NCBI GenBank assembly: GCA_902493855.1
Contig: CABUQV010000002.1
Location: 115,449 to 179,448, forward strand
Source of the DNA: an uncultured Collinsella sp.
Lineage (GTDB): Bacteria > Actinomycetota > Coriobacteriia > Coriobacteriales > Coriobacteriaceae
Length of the DNA: 64,000 nt
Direction of reading: 5' to 3'
The notes under the pieces are model-generated. The model saw nothing but the letters and a program-made list of their open reading frames with translations, ran no database searches and was not told the origin of the DNA. A program made the position numbers and the translations under genes. Within the stretch, counting starts at the first letter, position 1. The number at the start of each line of letters is the position of its first letter. Shown piece after piece: positions 20,252 to 30,772 of the stretch.

Positions 20252-20282
20252 CGCCCGCCGCACCTTAATGGCACGGCGGGCG
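20252..20282 (-). terminator. hairpin after the zinc-ribbon gene
   Basis: A 9-bp G+C stem CGCCCGCCG/CGGCGGGCG with a 13-nt loop, between the zinc-ribbon gene (stop at 20391) and the thrS promoter. The T-run is on the plus-strand side (ATTTTCT), so termination of the minus-strand message is plausible but not textbook. Confidence 0.4.
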
Positions 20283-20390
20283 ATTTTCTACGCATGCTTC
20301 ATCGTGTGGGAGCGGGGCTGCGGGGCGCGCGTGCGGCTTACGCGTGACGCGCGGCGCCCGTGGCTTGCGGCCGGCCCGGCGATGGATGCG

Positions 20391-20822
20391 TTACTGGATG
20401 CGAGTTCGGCAGTAGGGGCAGACCTTCCAGTGCGCGTCGAGCGGGCGATGGCAGCTGGGGCACACGTTGCGAACCTGGGTATCGCACACGGGACAGACCA
20501 CAAAGTCCTTCTCGATGGGGGCACCGCACTGCGGGCAGGTGCCGTACTGGGCAAGCTGGCGCTCGCGCAGGGCCATGTCCAGCTCCTGCTCCTCGCGGTC
20601 GGCCGCGTAGGAGTGCGGACGCAGGACCAGGTAGGCGATGAGACCCACAAACGGGATAAGGGCGATGATGCCCCATGCCACGTAGGCGCTGGCGCCGCGG
20701 CGACGAGCGTCGATGAACACATAGACGACCGACAGCACATACAGGGCGATGATAAAGCCGACGAAGGCATAGACGACGCCCATAAGCTGCGGCGACATGA
20801 GCTCGGAGATGTACTTGGACAT
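20391..20822 (-). CDS. two-TM membrane protein with double zinc ribbon
   Basis: A 143-residue protein. Two hydrophobic helices (about residues 14-36, YAFVGFIIALYVLSVVYVFI, and 48-68, WGIIALIPFVGLIAYLVL) are followed by a charged helix and four CxxC knuckles: CPQC, CPVC, CPSC, CPYC, forming two zinc ribbons in the cytoplasm. Such proteins are common single genes in Coriobacteriia; function is unknown. It is separately transcribed from thrS, judging by the thrS promoter in between. Confidence 0.8.
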   Translation of the reverse strand: MSKYISELMSPQLMGVVYAFVGFIIALYVLSVVYVFIDARRRGASAYVAWGIIALIPFVGLIAYLVLRPHSYAADREEQELDMALRERQLAQYGTCPQCGAPIEKDFVVCPVCDTQVRNVCPSCHRPLDAHWKVCPYCRTRIQ

Positions 20823-20920
20823 TGGGGTGTACCTTTCGGAATATTAACAGTCCGGTCAAGTTTACCACGGGGTTTGTTTATATGGGACTACGGCTGGATA
20901 CGGGGCTGACGCGGACACAA

Positions 20921-21066
20921 ACATCTCAATCTGAAACAGGTGGGAGCGAAATCCGGTCCTAGATGTTACGGATCGAGACAAACGGAGGACCCGCCAGACT
21001 AACGTCTCAATCTGTAACATCTGGGACCCAAACCCTCGTCTAACTGTTACAGATCGAGACGAACGG
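20921..21066. repeat. two tandem ~65-nt hairpin repeats
   Basis: Copy 2 (21001-21066) has arms GTCTCAATCTGTAAC and GTTACAGATCGAGAC around a ~26-nt loop. Copy 1 (20921-20985) has the same plan with several mismatches. They fill most of the 407-nt gap between the zinc-ribbon gene and the glpA-like gene. Just ahead, 20887-20915 resembles one arm of the 24617-24752 element. No gene is seen in this gap. Confidence 0.75.
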
Positions 21067-21197
21067 TTGCCGTAGTTGTCAGCAGACGAGGTTGTCAACG
21101 TTACAGGGTCTCCCCTCGCCTGCCGTTGGCGGGTGTTGCGGGGCTGTTCGCCGCATTGCCGCCGCGCTGAATGTGTGCACACCGTAGGATAGTCTTA

Positions 21198-21212
21198 TTG
21201 ACATCCTGTCAA
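21198..21212. promoter_or_regulatory. TTGACA-N3-TGTCAA palindrome before the glpA-like operon
   Basis: A perfect 6-bp inverted repeat lying 18 nt before the start codon and just ahead of the GGAGG site. TTGACA also matches a -35 box, but no -10 fits before the ATG, so an operator or mRNA structure is as likely as a promoter element. Confidence 0.35.
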
Positions 21213-21229
21213 CTTGTCTTGGAGGCACC

Positions 21230-22687
21230 ATGGCAGAAACGTTTGATATCGCAATTGTGGGCGCGGGCATTACCGGGTGCGCCATCGCGCGACAGCTCGC
21301 TCGCTATGACCTGTCCATTTGCGTGGTCGAGGCAGCAAACGATATTGCGCTGGGCGCATCGAAGGCCAACGGCGGCCTGGTGCACGCCGGCTACGATCCG
21401 GCGCCGGGCACGGTAAAGGCGCAGGTCAACGCCCGTGGCTGTGAACTGTACGGTACGTGGGCCCAGGAGCTGGGCTTTCCGTTCTGCCGCACCGGGTCGA
21501 TGGTGTTGGGCTTTAACGACGAGGACCGCGCGCTTCTGGAGCAGCTGCGCAGCAACGGCCATGTCAACGGTGTGCCCGAGCTGTCGATCGTCGGACCCGA
21601 CCGCATCCACGAACTTGAGCCGCGCGCCAGTGCCGATGCAACGTGCGCGTTGTGGTGCCCCTCGACTGGGTTTGTCGACCCGTTTGAGGTTGCCATCGCC
21701 GCGCTGGAGAACGCCGTGGCCAACGGGGTGACGTTTATGCGGTCTGCGCCAGTGGAGGCCATAGAAGTTGCCGGCTCGGATGACGGAGCCGCGCGCTTTA
21801 CGCTGGCGACCCCCGCTGGCAACGTGCGCTGCCGCTACCTGATCAATGCCGCGGGCAACGGCGCCGCGGACATCTCGCATATGGCCGGTGCCGAGGAGTT
21901 TCAGATGGTCTGGCGTCAGGGCAACATCGTGGTGCTGGACAAGGAGCCGCGCGCGCTCATGCCGCTCTACCCCGTGCCGACGCCGGTGTCGAAGGGCGTT
22001 ATCGTGACGGGCACCGTGCACGGCAACACCGTGATTACCGCCACGGCCGCCGAGCGCGAACCCGGCGACACGCAGACCTATGCGAGCGATGTCAACGCAC
22101 TGCTGAGCGGCGCGCGAAAGCTGGTGCCCGATCTGGATACGCGTCGCGTGGTGCGCGCATTTGCCGGCGGGCGTCCGGTCATTCAGGGAACGAACGACTT
22201 CTTTATTGGACAGTCGGCCGTGGTGCCGGGGCTTTTCCAGGCGGCGGGCATTCAGTCGCCGGGCGTGGCGAGCGCGCCGGCCATTGCCGAGCGCATGGAG
22301 CTTGTGATGCGTGAGGCAGGCGTGGAGCTGCACGAGCGGGCGGACTGGAACCCAATTCGCCGCACGCCGGACGACTTTGACCGCGCACCGCTGGCGCGCA
22401 AGGAGGAGCTGATCGAGTCCGATCCCGCGTGGGGCCAGATTGTCTGCCGCTGCGAGACGGTGCCCGAGGCCGAGATTGTGGCCGCGATCCGACGCCAACC
22501 GGGCGCAGTTTCGGTCGAGGGCGTCAAGCGCCGCTGTCGTGCCGGCATGGGTCGGTGCCAAAGCGGCTTTTGCCAGAGCCGTGTGGTGGCGATTCTTGCC
22601 CGAGAGCTGGACTGCAACCCCAGCGAGGTGCTGTTGGAGGATGCCGGTTCTTGGCTGGTCGAGGGACCGCTAAAGGGGGTGCGCTAA
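21230..22687 (+). CDS. FAD-dependent oxidoreductase, GlpA-like, with C-terminal [2Fe-2S] domain
   Basis: A 485-residue protein. FDIAIVGAGITGCAIARQL at residues 5-23 is the dinucleotide-binding motif; the body follows the DAO/glycerol-3-phosphate dehydrogenase pattern (GASKANGGLVHAGYD near residue 45, TGSMVLGF, GVIVTGTVHGN). The last ~100 residues hold a BFD-like iron-sulfur domain with CRCETV, RRCRAGMGRCQSGFC. It is the first of three tightly packed plus-strand genes that together resemble anaerobic GlpABC-type glycerol-3-phosphate dehydrogenases; L-2-hydroxyacid oxidation is an alternative. GGAGG lies 4 nt before the ATG. Confidence 0.85.
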   Translation: MAETFDIAIVGAGITGCAIARQLARYDLSICVVEAANDIALGASKANGGLVHAGYDPAPGTVKAQVNARGCELYGTWAQELGFPFCRTGSMVLGFNDEDRALLEQLRSNGHVNGVPELSIVGPDRIHELEPRASADATCALWCPSTGFVDPFEVAIAALENAVANGVTFMRSAPVEAIEVAGSDDGAARFTLATPAGNVRCRYLINAAGNGAADISHMAGAEEFQMVWRQGNIVVLDKEPRALMPLYPVPTPVSKGVIVTGTVHGNTVITATAAEREPGDTQTYASDVNALLSGARKLVPDLDTRRVVRAFAGGRPVIQGTNDFFIGQSAVVPGLFQAAGIQSPGVASAPAIAERMELVMREAGVELHERADWNPIRRTPDDFDRAPLARKEELIESDPAWGQIVCRCETVPEAEIVAAIRRQPGAVSVEGVKRRCRAGMGRCQSGFCQSRVVAILARELDCNPSEVLLEDAGSWLVEGPLKGVR

Positions 22688-22688
22688 G

Positions 22689-24035
22689 ATGGCGAAATTC
22701 AAATCGAGCGCGATTGATTGCAGCGTCGTCGAAGCCGTACAAACGCAAGCCTTCGACGTGGTCGTTATCGGCGGCGGACCTGCCGGCATGGCGGCCGCGC
22801 TGGCCGCGCATAAGGCAGGCGCACGCGTGGCCATCGTGGAGCGCGAGCAGCACTTGGGCGGCATCCTGCGCCAGTGCATCCACCCCGGCTTTGGACTGTC
22901 GCACTTTAAACAGGAACTCACCGGTCCCGAGTACGCGCAGCGCTTTATCGACCAGGTGCACGCAACCGACATTGCGCTGTTCCTGAACAGCATGGTGATT
23001 GGGATTGATTCAGGCGAGCCTACGGAAGACACCGCGGTCCATACCGTCACGCTCATGAGCCCCGCCGGCATGTTGCAACTCACCGGACGCGCGGTCGTCC
23101 TTGCCATGGGTTGCCGCGAGCGCACCCGCAGCGAGATCAAGATCCCCGGCAGCCGTCCCGCCGGCGTGTTTACAGCCGGCTTGGCGCAGCGATACATCAA
23201 TATCGAGAACCTCAAACCCGGCTCGCACGCCGTCATTTTGGGCTCGGGCGACATCGGGCTGATCATGGCGCGCCGCTGCACGCTCGAGGGGATTTCGGTC
23301 GAGGGCGTGTACGAGCTCATGCCGTACGCCAACGGCCTGCGCCGCAACGTAAAGAACTGCCTGGACGATTTTGGCATTCCACTGCATCTGTCGACCACGG
23401 TCACGCGTGTGATCGGGCACGACCGCGTGGAGGCCGTCGAGGTCAGCCAAGTAGACGAGCGCCTAGCGCCCATTCCGGGTACCGAGCGCATTCTTCCGTG
23501 CGACACGCTGCTGCTATCGGTGGGCTTGATTCCCGAGAACGAGCTTTCGGTTGCCGCGGGCGTGGAGCTGGACCCCCGCACGCGCGGCGCCGTGGTGGAC
23601 CAGAGCCTGCAGACGGGCGTGCCGGGCATCTTTGCCTGCGGAAACGTGCTGCACGTGCACGACCTGGCCGACAACGTGACGACCGAGTCCGAGAGGGCTG
23701 GCGCAGCTGCAGCGGCGTACGCGCTGGGGACAGGCGCGGGCACCGTTCCGGACTGCGAGCTCACGATCTCCCCTGCCGGCATCGCGGGCTACGCGCTGCC
23801 GGGACGCATTACGGCTGTGGCACTCACCAAGCTCAATTTCCGCGTGCGCCGGCCAGTCGATGCCGCCTGCGTGAGGATCTTAGCCGACGGCGAGGAACTG
23901 TTCGCCGGCAAGGTCCGCGCGTTTAAGCCGAGCGTTATGGAAAGCTTCCCGCTGCCGGCAAAGGTGATTCAACGCGCACTCGACCTGGGTGCCAGCGAGA
24001 TTGTCCTGTCCGTCAATCCCATCGAGGAGGCATAG
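22689..24035 (+). CDS. NAD(P)/FAD pyridine nucleotide-disulfide-type oxidoreductase
   Basis: A 448-residue protein starting one nt after the preceding stop. FDVVVIGGGPAGMAAALAAH near residue 20 binds FAD; GSHAVILGSGDIGLIMARR near 182 is the NAD(P) site; IFACGNVLHVHDLADNV near 318 closes the FAD domain. The cysteine pair of disulfide reductases is replaced by LGGILRQCIHPGFG. It pairs with the GlpA-like protein and the DUF1667 protein in a set found in many anaerobes, probably transferring electrons from the substrate to a ferredoxin or quinone. Confidence 0.85.
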   Translation: MAKFKSSAIDCSVVEAVQTQAFDVVVIGGGPAGMAAALAAHKAGARVAIVEREQHLGGILRQCIHPGFGLSHFKQELTGPEYAQRFIDQVHATDIALFLNSMVIGIDSGEPTEDTAVHTVTLMSPAGMLQLTGRAVVLAMGCRERTRSEIKIPGSRPAGVFTAGLAQRYINIENLKPGSHAVILGSGDIGLIMARRCTLEGISVEGVYELMPYANGLRRNVKNCLDDFGIPLHLSTTVTRVIGHDRVEAVEVSQVDERLAPIPGTERILPCDTLLLSVGLIPENELSVAAGVELDPRTRGAVVDQSLQTGVPGIFACGNVLHVHDLADNVTTESERAGAAAAAYALGTGAGTVPDCELTISPAGIAGYALPGRITAVALTKLNFRVRRPVDAACVRILADGEELFAGKVRAFKPSVMESFPLPAKVIQRALDLGASEIVLSVNPIEEA

Positions 24036-24038
24036 ACT

Positions 24039-24437
24039 ATGAGCGATAACGTGATCGAAACGCTGCAGTTCAACTGCACGACCTGCCCATCCGAATGCCT
24101 CCTGACCGTAGAGGTGGAGCGCGACGTCAATGGCGCCGTGGTGGAAGTGCGATCCGTGGTCGGCAACAACTGCCCGCGCGGCGATAAGTTCGCACATCAG
24201 GAGCTCACCTGCCCCATGCGCGTGCTCACCACCACCGTAGCGGTATCCGGCGGCGACGAAGCCCTACTCCCCGTCCGCACGGTCGAGGCAATCCCACTCG
24301 AACTCCACGTCCAAGCCATGAACCTCATCCGAGGCCTAGTCGTCAACGCCCCCATCCGCATGGGCGACGTCGTGCTGGAAGACCTCCTCGACACCAACAT
24401 CAACCTCATCGCCAGCATGGACATCGACCCAGTTTAA
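24039..24437 (+). CDS. DUF1667 protein (iron-sulfur/zinc-binding companion)
   Basis: A 132-residue protein with CTTCPSECLLTVEVE at residues 11-25, then NNCPRGDKFA and LTCPMRVLTTTV. The five conserved Cys suggest a bound metal or Fe-S centre, as in the small third subunit that accompanies the two flavoproteins upstream. GAGGAGG precedes the ATG, 3 nt after the previous stop, so all three genes are one operon. Molecular role not established from sequence. Confidence 0.8.
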   Translation: MSDNVIETLQFNCTTCPSECLLTVEVERDVNGAVVEVRSVVGNNCPRGDKFAHQELTCPMRVLTTTVAVSGGDEALLPVRTVEAIPLELHVQAMNLIRGLVVNAPIRMGDVVLEDLLDTNINLIASMDIDPV

Positions 24438-24495
24438 GCAGCTAATTTAGGACTCGGCTCTTTTAACTACCCCGCCATCCACCCCGCCCCTCCTC

Positions 24496-24562
24496 AATTG
24501 CGGTGAAATAGTTCCTGATTTCCGCCAAAACCCCGGCATCCAGGAACTATTCCACCGCAACT
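24496..24562. repeat. 67-nt TTGCGGTG hairpin repeat, copy A
   Basis: Arms TTGCGGTGAAATAGTTCCTG and CAGGAACTATTCCACCGCAA pair over ~20 bp round a ~24-nt loop. It follows the DUF1667 gene and has two full relatives in the window (26034, 41444). It may act as a transcript end; no T-run follows. Confidence 0.85.
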
Positions 24563-24616
24563 ATCCTTGGAATCGGTATATAGCTTGTGCCCACTTTAGT
24601 GCCATTTCAAAACTAT

Positions 24617-24752
24617 GCTGGATTACGGGGCTGATTCGGAGACCCCCATCCATACCGGCAATTTTCGATTTTTGATAAGCCGTCTACCTGCGGTTTTAAT
24701 TTCGCGATTCTTCTCATGGTCAAGTAATACAGGTCCAGCCCCGTAATCCACC
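24617..24752. repeat. 136-nt element with GCTGGATTACGGGGCTG inverted ends
   Basis: Left arm 24617-24633 and right arm 24736-24752 match as a 17-bp inverted repeat with one mismatch; the ~100-nt interior is A+T-richer and has no gene. It looks like a small non-autonomous element. It shares the 483-nt gap before the peptidase gene with repeat copy A; the rest of the gap shows nothing else. Confidence 0.65.
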
Positions 24753-24920
24753 ATACTTTAGAAACCAGCCCATTTAGGACGGGCCTCTTATGACTCCTTT
24801 TGTCTGCATGCTTGCCGGGCCGACTATGCCAAGGAGTGTCCCGAAGTGCCGGCATAAAAGGAACGTCCCTATCTGCCGGGCTTGGGATACCATGGTGGCA
24901 CCCTAGCGAAAGGATGTTTC

Positions 24921-26009
24921 ATGGCACATGTCGATGACCAGCGTGTGGCGCGCGTGCTCGATGCGCTCGAGGCTCAGCATCCCGGCGCGCAGCTGCTTGT
25001 GAATGACCCGTGGTCGATCTACTATCTGACCGGGTTTTATGCCGATATGTTTGAGCGTTTTTGTGGCGTGCTGCTCGCGCGCAATGCCGAGTCGGTAATC
25101 CTAGTCAACGCTCTACACCAGCTGCCGGAATACGACAATGCCCGCGTCGCCTACCACACCGATACCGACGTCGTAACCGATGCCATCGCGAGTGAGATCG
25201 ACCCAACCAAGCCGCTCGGCATCGACGCCGTCATGCGCTCCGGCTTTTTGATGCCGCTTATGGAGCGCCACGCCGCCAGCGAGTTTTTCCTGGGTGACTT
25301 TGCCGTCACCGCCGCACGCACCTACAAGGATGCCGCCGAACAGGGGCTGATGCGCGCGTCCTCGGTCGCTAACGACGCCGTAATGGCCGACGCCATCAAG
25401 CTCGTCCACGAGGGCGTGACGGAACGCGAGATTGCCGACCAGATGCTCGGCCTGTATCGCAAGCACGGCTGCGAGGGCTTTAGCTTTCCGCCCATCGTGA
25501 GCTTTGGCGCCAACGCCGGCGACCCGCATCATGAACCCGACGACACCGTGCTCAAGCGTGGCGACGTGATGCTGTTCGACATTGGCGGACGCCATCGCAA
25601 CTACTGCTCGGACATGACGCGCACGTTCTTTTGGGGCGAGCCGGACGAGAAGACGGCGCGCATCTACGACATCGTGCGCCGTGCCAACGAGGCCGCCGAG
25701 GCGCTCATCGCACCGGGCGTGCGCATGTGCGACCTGGACCGCGCCGCACGCGACGTGATTGAGGATGCGGGCTATGGGCAGTACTTTACGCACCGCCTGG
25801 GCCACTCGATTGGCCTGCAGGACCACGAGCCGGGCGACGTCTCGCTTGCCAACGAGCAGGTTGTCGAGCCGGGCATGACGTTCTCCATCGAACCGGGCAT
25901 CTACCTCCCCGGCCGCACCGGAGTCCGCATCGAGGACTTGGCCCTGGTCACCGAGTCCGGCGTCGAGATTCTCAACGCCTACCCCCACGACCCAGTCCGC
26001 CTAGACTAG
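24921..26009 (+). CDS. Xaa-Pro peptidase (M24 family)
   Basis: A protein of about 362 residues with a creatinase-like N-terminal domain (LLVNDPWSIYYLTGFYADMF) and the pita-bread C-terminal domain. The five metal ligands are in place: FDIGGRHRNYCSDMTRTFFW (two Asp), HRLGHSIGLQDHEPG (His), FSIEPGIYLPG (Glu) and GVRIEDLALV (Glu). It cleaves X-Pro bonds in small peptides in the cytoplasm, probably with Mn2+. ATG at 24921 has AAAGGA 8 nt upstream. It stands alone, convergent with folC. Confidence 0.9.
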   Translation: MAHVDDQRVARVLDALEAQHPGAQLLVNDPWSIYYLTGFYADMFERFCGVLLARNAESVILVNALHQLPEYDNARVAYHTDTDVVTDAIASEIDPTKPLGIDAVMRSGFLMPLMERHAASEFFLGDFAVTAARTYKDAAEQGLMRASSVANDAVMADAIKLVHEGVTEREIADQMLGLYRKHGCEGFSFPPIVSFGANAGDPHHEPDDTVLKRGDVMLFDIGGRHRNYCSDMTRTFFWGEPDEKTARIYDIVRRANEAAEALIAPGVRMCDLDRAARDVIEDAGYGQYFTHRLGHSIGLQDHEPGDVSLANEQVVEPGMTFSIEPGIYLPGRTGVRIEDLALVTESGVEILNAYPHDPVRLD

Positions 26010-26033
26010 CCTGGTCCCCAAGCCCCCAAACTA

Positions 26034-26100
26034 AGTTGCGGTGGAATAGTTCCTGGATGGGCTGCTAGAACCCAAAAACAGGAACTATTTCACCGCAACT
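26034..26100. repeat. 67-nt TTGCGGTG hairpin repeat, copy B
   Basis: Arms AGTTGCGGTGGAATAGTTCC and GGAACTATTTCACCGCAACT; the loop AACCCAAAAA is close to that of copy C. It lies between the convergent peptidase and folC genes, where a bidirectional transcript end would be expected. Confidence 0.88.
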
Positions 26101-26114
26101 GATGAGGGGATGGG

Positions 26115-27458
26115 TTAGCGCAACAGGCCGGCTACTTCGCCGGCTAGGGTGATGGTACCGGCAGCTACGAAAGGCTCGTCTGCGGCATCGAAGGCAGCGA
26201 GGGCCTCGGACACACTCGGATATACGCCCGTGAGCTTATCGGCGTCCACCAGGGCGGCGAGCTCCTCTGCCGGCAAGGCGCGATCGGAATCGGTCTGGGT
26301 CACGACCACGCGCGGGAAGGCCGGAATCAGCACGTCAACGATACCCGCCACGTCCTTGTCTGCCAGCGCGGCGCACAGCAACGTTGGGCGATTCTCTACG
26401 CACGGGTCGATCTCGTCCAGTGCGCTCACAAAGTTCTCGCAGCTCTGGGGGTTATGACAGGCATCGATCAGCTTGAGTGGATCGGTCCCCAGCACGTCAA
26501 AACGACCCGGCGTGGGGCAACCCATAAGCGAGGCGTCGAGCGCATCGTGGTCGAGCTCGCGGCCCAGATAGCCCTCGCAAAGCATAATCGCGCACGCGGC
26601 ATTCTGCGGCTGATAGGCCGGCTTGACCATGCTCGACGTATAGATCGCGCGCGGCGTGGTGCAGCTAAACTCAACCGTGTCGCCCACATGCACCGGCACC
26701 TTAGTCGTAGCGTGGCCTACCACGAGCGGCACGATGCCGCACGCGCGGCAACGGGCATCCATCACGCGCTGAACACTCGCCTCGTGCGTGCCCTCACCCA
26801 GCACAACCAGGCGTCCGGGCTTAATGACCGCAGCCTTCTCCCCCGCAATGGCCTCGAGCGTGTCGCCCAAAATACGTGTGTGATCGAGCCCAATGCCCGT
26901 AATGGCAACGGCGACGGGATCGGTCGCACTCGTGGCGTCCCAACGCCCGCCCATGCCAACCTCAAGCACGGCAACATCCACCGCAGCCTCGGCAAACACC
27001 ACCAATGCGGCAGCCGTCAGCAGGTCAAAGGGCGTGATGGAATAGGCACGCTCCCCCGCCGCCACACGACGGGCATTCACTCGACGCCCCGCCTCAACAG
27101 CGGCAGAAACGGCGCGGGCAAACGCCTCATCGCTCACCACGCGCCCATCAACCTCCATGCGCTCGGGATAGCGCACCAGCTGCGGCGACGTATAAAGCGC
27201 GGTTTTGAGCCCCTCGCCACGAAGAATGGCGGCCGAAAAACGCGTGGTCGAAGTCTTGCCATTGGTACCGGCGACCTGAATGCAATCAAAATACTCGTCC
27301 GGACGCCCCAACTCATCAAGCATATCGACAACCGTCTCGAGCAGAGGCCCAGCATCCCCAGAAATCCGCCCCGTATCAGCAGCAAGCCCCACAACCTCAT
27401 CAAACGAAAGCAACTCAAACGAGAACGGAACGACATACGACCCAGAACGCTTAGCCAT
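26115..27458 (-). CDS. folC: folylpolyglutamate/dihydrofolate synthase
   Basis: A 447-residue Mur-ligase-fold enzyme that adds glutamate to folates (and possibly to dihydropteroate). IQVAGTNGKTSTTRFSAAIL near residue 61 is the ATP site; YTSPQLVRYPERM is the omega-loop region; VAVLEVGMGGRWDATSA and ITGIGLDHTRILGDT follow, and IDACHNPQS begins the C-terminal domain. Length is normal for FolC. It lies 280 nt downstream of valS and reads the same way, an arrangement common in bacteria, but a long hairpin separates them. Confidence 0.93.
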   Translation of the reverse strand: MAKRSGSYVVPFSFELLSFDEVVGLAADTGRISGDAGPLLETVVDMLDELGRPDEYFDCIQVAGTNGKTSTTRFSAAILRGEGLKTALYTSPQLVRYPERMEVDGRVVSDEAFARAVSAAVEAGRRVNARRVAAGERAYSITPFDLLTAAALVVFAEAAVDVAVLEVGMGGRWDATSATDPVAVAITGIGLDHTRILGDTLEAIAGEKAAVIKPGRLVVLGEGTHEASVQRVMDARCRACGIVPLVVGHATTKVPVHVGDTVEFSCTTPRAIYTSSMVKPAYQPQNAACAIMLCEGYLGRELDHDALDASLMGCPTPGRFDVLGTDPLKLIDACHNPQSCENFVSALDEIDPCVENRPTLLCAALADKDVAGIVDVLIPAFPRVVVTQTDSDRALPAEELAALVDADKLTGVYPSVSEALAAFDAADEPFVAAGTITLAGEVAGLLR

Positions 27459-27618
27459 AACTCAAAGTCCCCCATAACAGAAAAAGAGGCCCACCAAAAA
27501 GAATGAGCCCCTCACGTTGACAATATCAGCCTTTACCCGATTGCAGCGAGAACAAGGCCACAACCCAGTGGCCCTAACACACCAGATGCAAACAACCACG
27601 TAAGCGAACTAGGAGCGG

Positions 27619-27719
27619 CCCGACGCTTTGCTCGCCGCAAGTTCCGCACGCAAAGGACAGCACTTAATGTGCTGTCCGTCTTGCGCAGGACTGTCCGCAG
27701 CGGAGAGCAAAGCGTCGGG
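27619..27719. repeat. nested long hairpin 3' of valS
   Basis: Outer arms CCCGACGCTTTGCTC (27619-27633) and GAGCAAAGCGTCGGG (27705-27719) pair over 15 bp. Inside is a second stem, CGCAA-A-GGACAGCAC with GTGCTGTCC-GTC-TTGCG, capped by TTAAT. It begins 19 nt after the valS stop. The core is homologous to the hairpin at 30456-30568. The remainder of the valS-folC gap shows no gene. Confidence 0.85.
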
Positions 27720-27738
27720 ACGCGTCCCCCAGTACCGC

Positions 27739-30435
<2,697 letters not shown>

Positions 30436-30455
30436 ATATCTCTCCCTTGCCCGTC

Positions 30456-30568
30456 GGCGTGTCCGCCTGCTTGGTTTTCGCTCGGTCAGGTCCTGGCTCG
30501 CACGAAGAGCACATTAAGTGCTCTTCGGCTCGTGCGGAATCTACGAAAACCAAGCAGGCGGACACGCC
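30456..30568. repeat. nested long hairpin 5' of valS
   Basis: Outer arms 30456-30480 (GGCGTGTCCGCCTGCTTGGT...) and 30544-30568 are perfectly complementary over 25 bp. The inner stem is CGCAC-GAAGAGCAC with GTGCTCTTC-GGCT-CGTGCG round ATTAA. Read on the minus strand its core matches the 27619-27719 element although the outer arms are unrelated in sequence. Confidence 0.88.
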
Positions 30569-30582
30569 TTAGGTATCGATTA

Positions 30583-30612
30583 CTTCAGTCTGAAGGTACT
30601 AACTTGACAATC
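30583..30612 (-). promoter_or_regulatory. shared leader motif upstream of valS
   Basis: On the minus strand GATTGTCAAGTTAGTACC (30612-30595) runs into a small hairpin CTTCAG-A-CTGAAG (30595-30583). The same 18-nt motif with one change, again followed by a hairpin, lies upstream of fdhF (62112-62141). Meaning unknown. Confidence 0.4.
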
Positions 30613-30643
30613 TCACAGAATAGCACAGGCATACCTGCCGAAA

Positions 30644-30724
30644 AGGGACAGGTTTATTTTGGTAGGTTTTATCAGGGGAAACAACATTTGCCCATATAAA
30701 ACCGACCAAAATAAACCTGTCCCT
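30644..30724. repeat. 81-nt AGGGACAGGTTTATTTTGGT hairpin repeat
   Basis: Left arm 30644-30671 and right arm 30697-30724 pair over 28 bp with few mismatches around a ~25-nt loop. It lies between the clpX end and the valS leader. Its arms belong to a different family from the TTGCGGTG repeat. Confidence 0.75.
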
Positions 30725-30731
30725 AAATGGC

Positions 30732-30759
30732 AGGCCCCGCGGTGGTTGCCGCGGGGCCT
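30732..30759 (-). terminator. clpX terminator-like hairpin
   Basis: An 11-bp stem AGGCCCCGCGG/CCGCGGGGCCT with a 6-nt loop, 14 nt after the clpX stop. No T-run follows, so it is a strong hairpin rather than a textbook terminator. Confidence 0.55.
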
Positions 30760-30772
30760 GGATTCAAGCTAT

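Noticed and set aside
30436..30640. T-box riboswitch upstream of valS
   Set aside because: No T-box consensus or valine specifier could be found; the strong structure present is the nested 25-bp hairpin. The thrS leader is too short for one.
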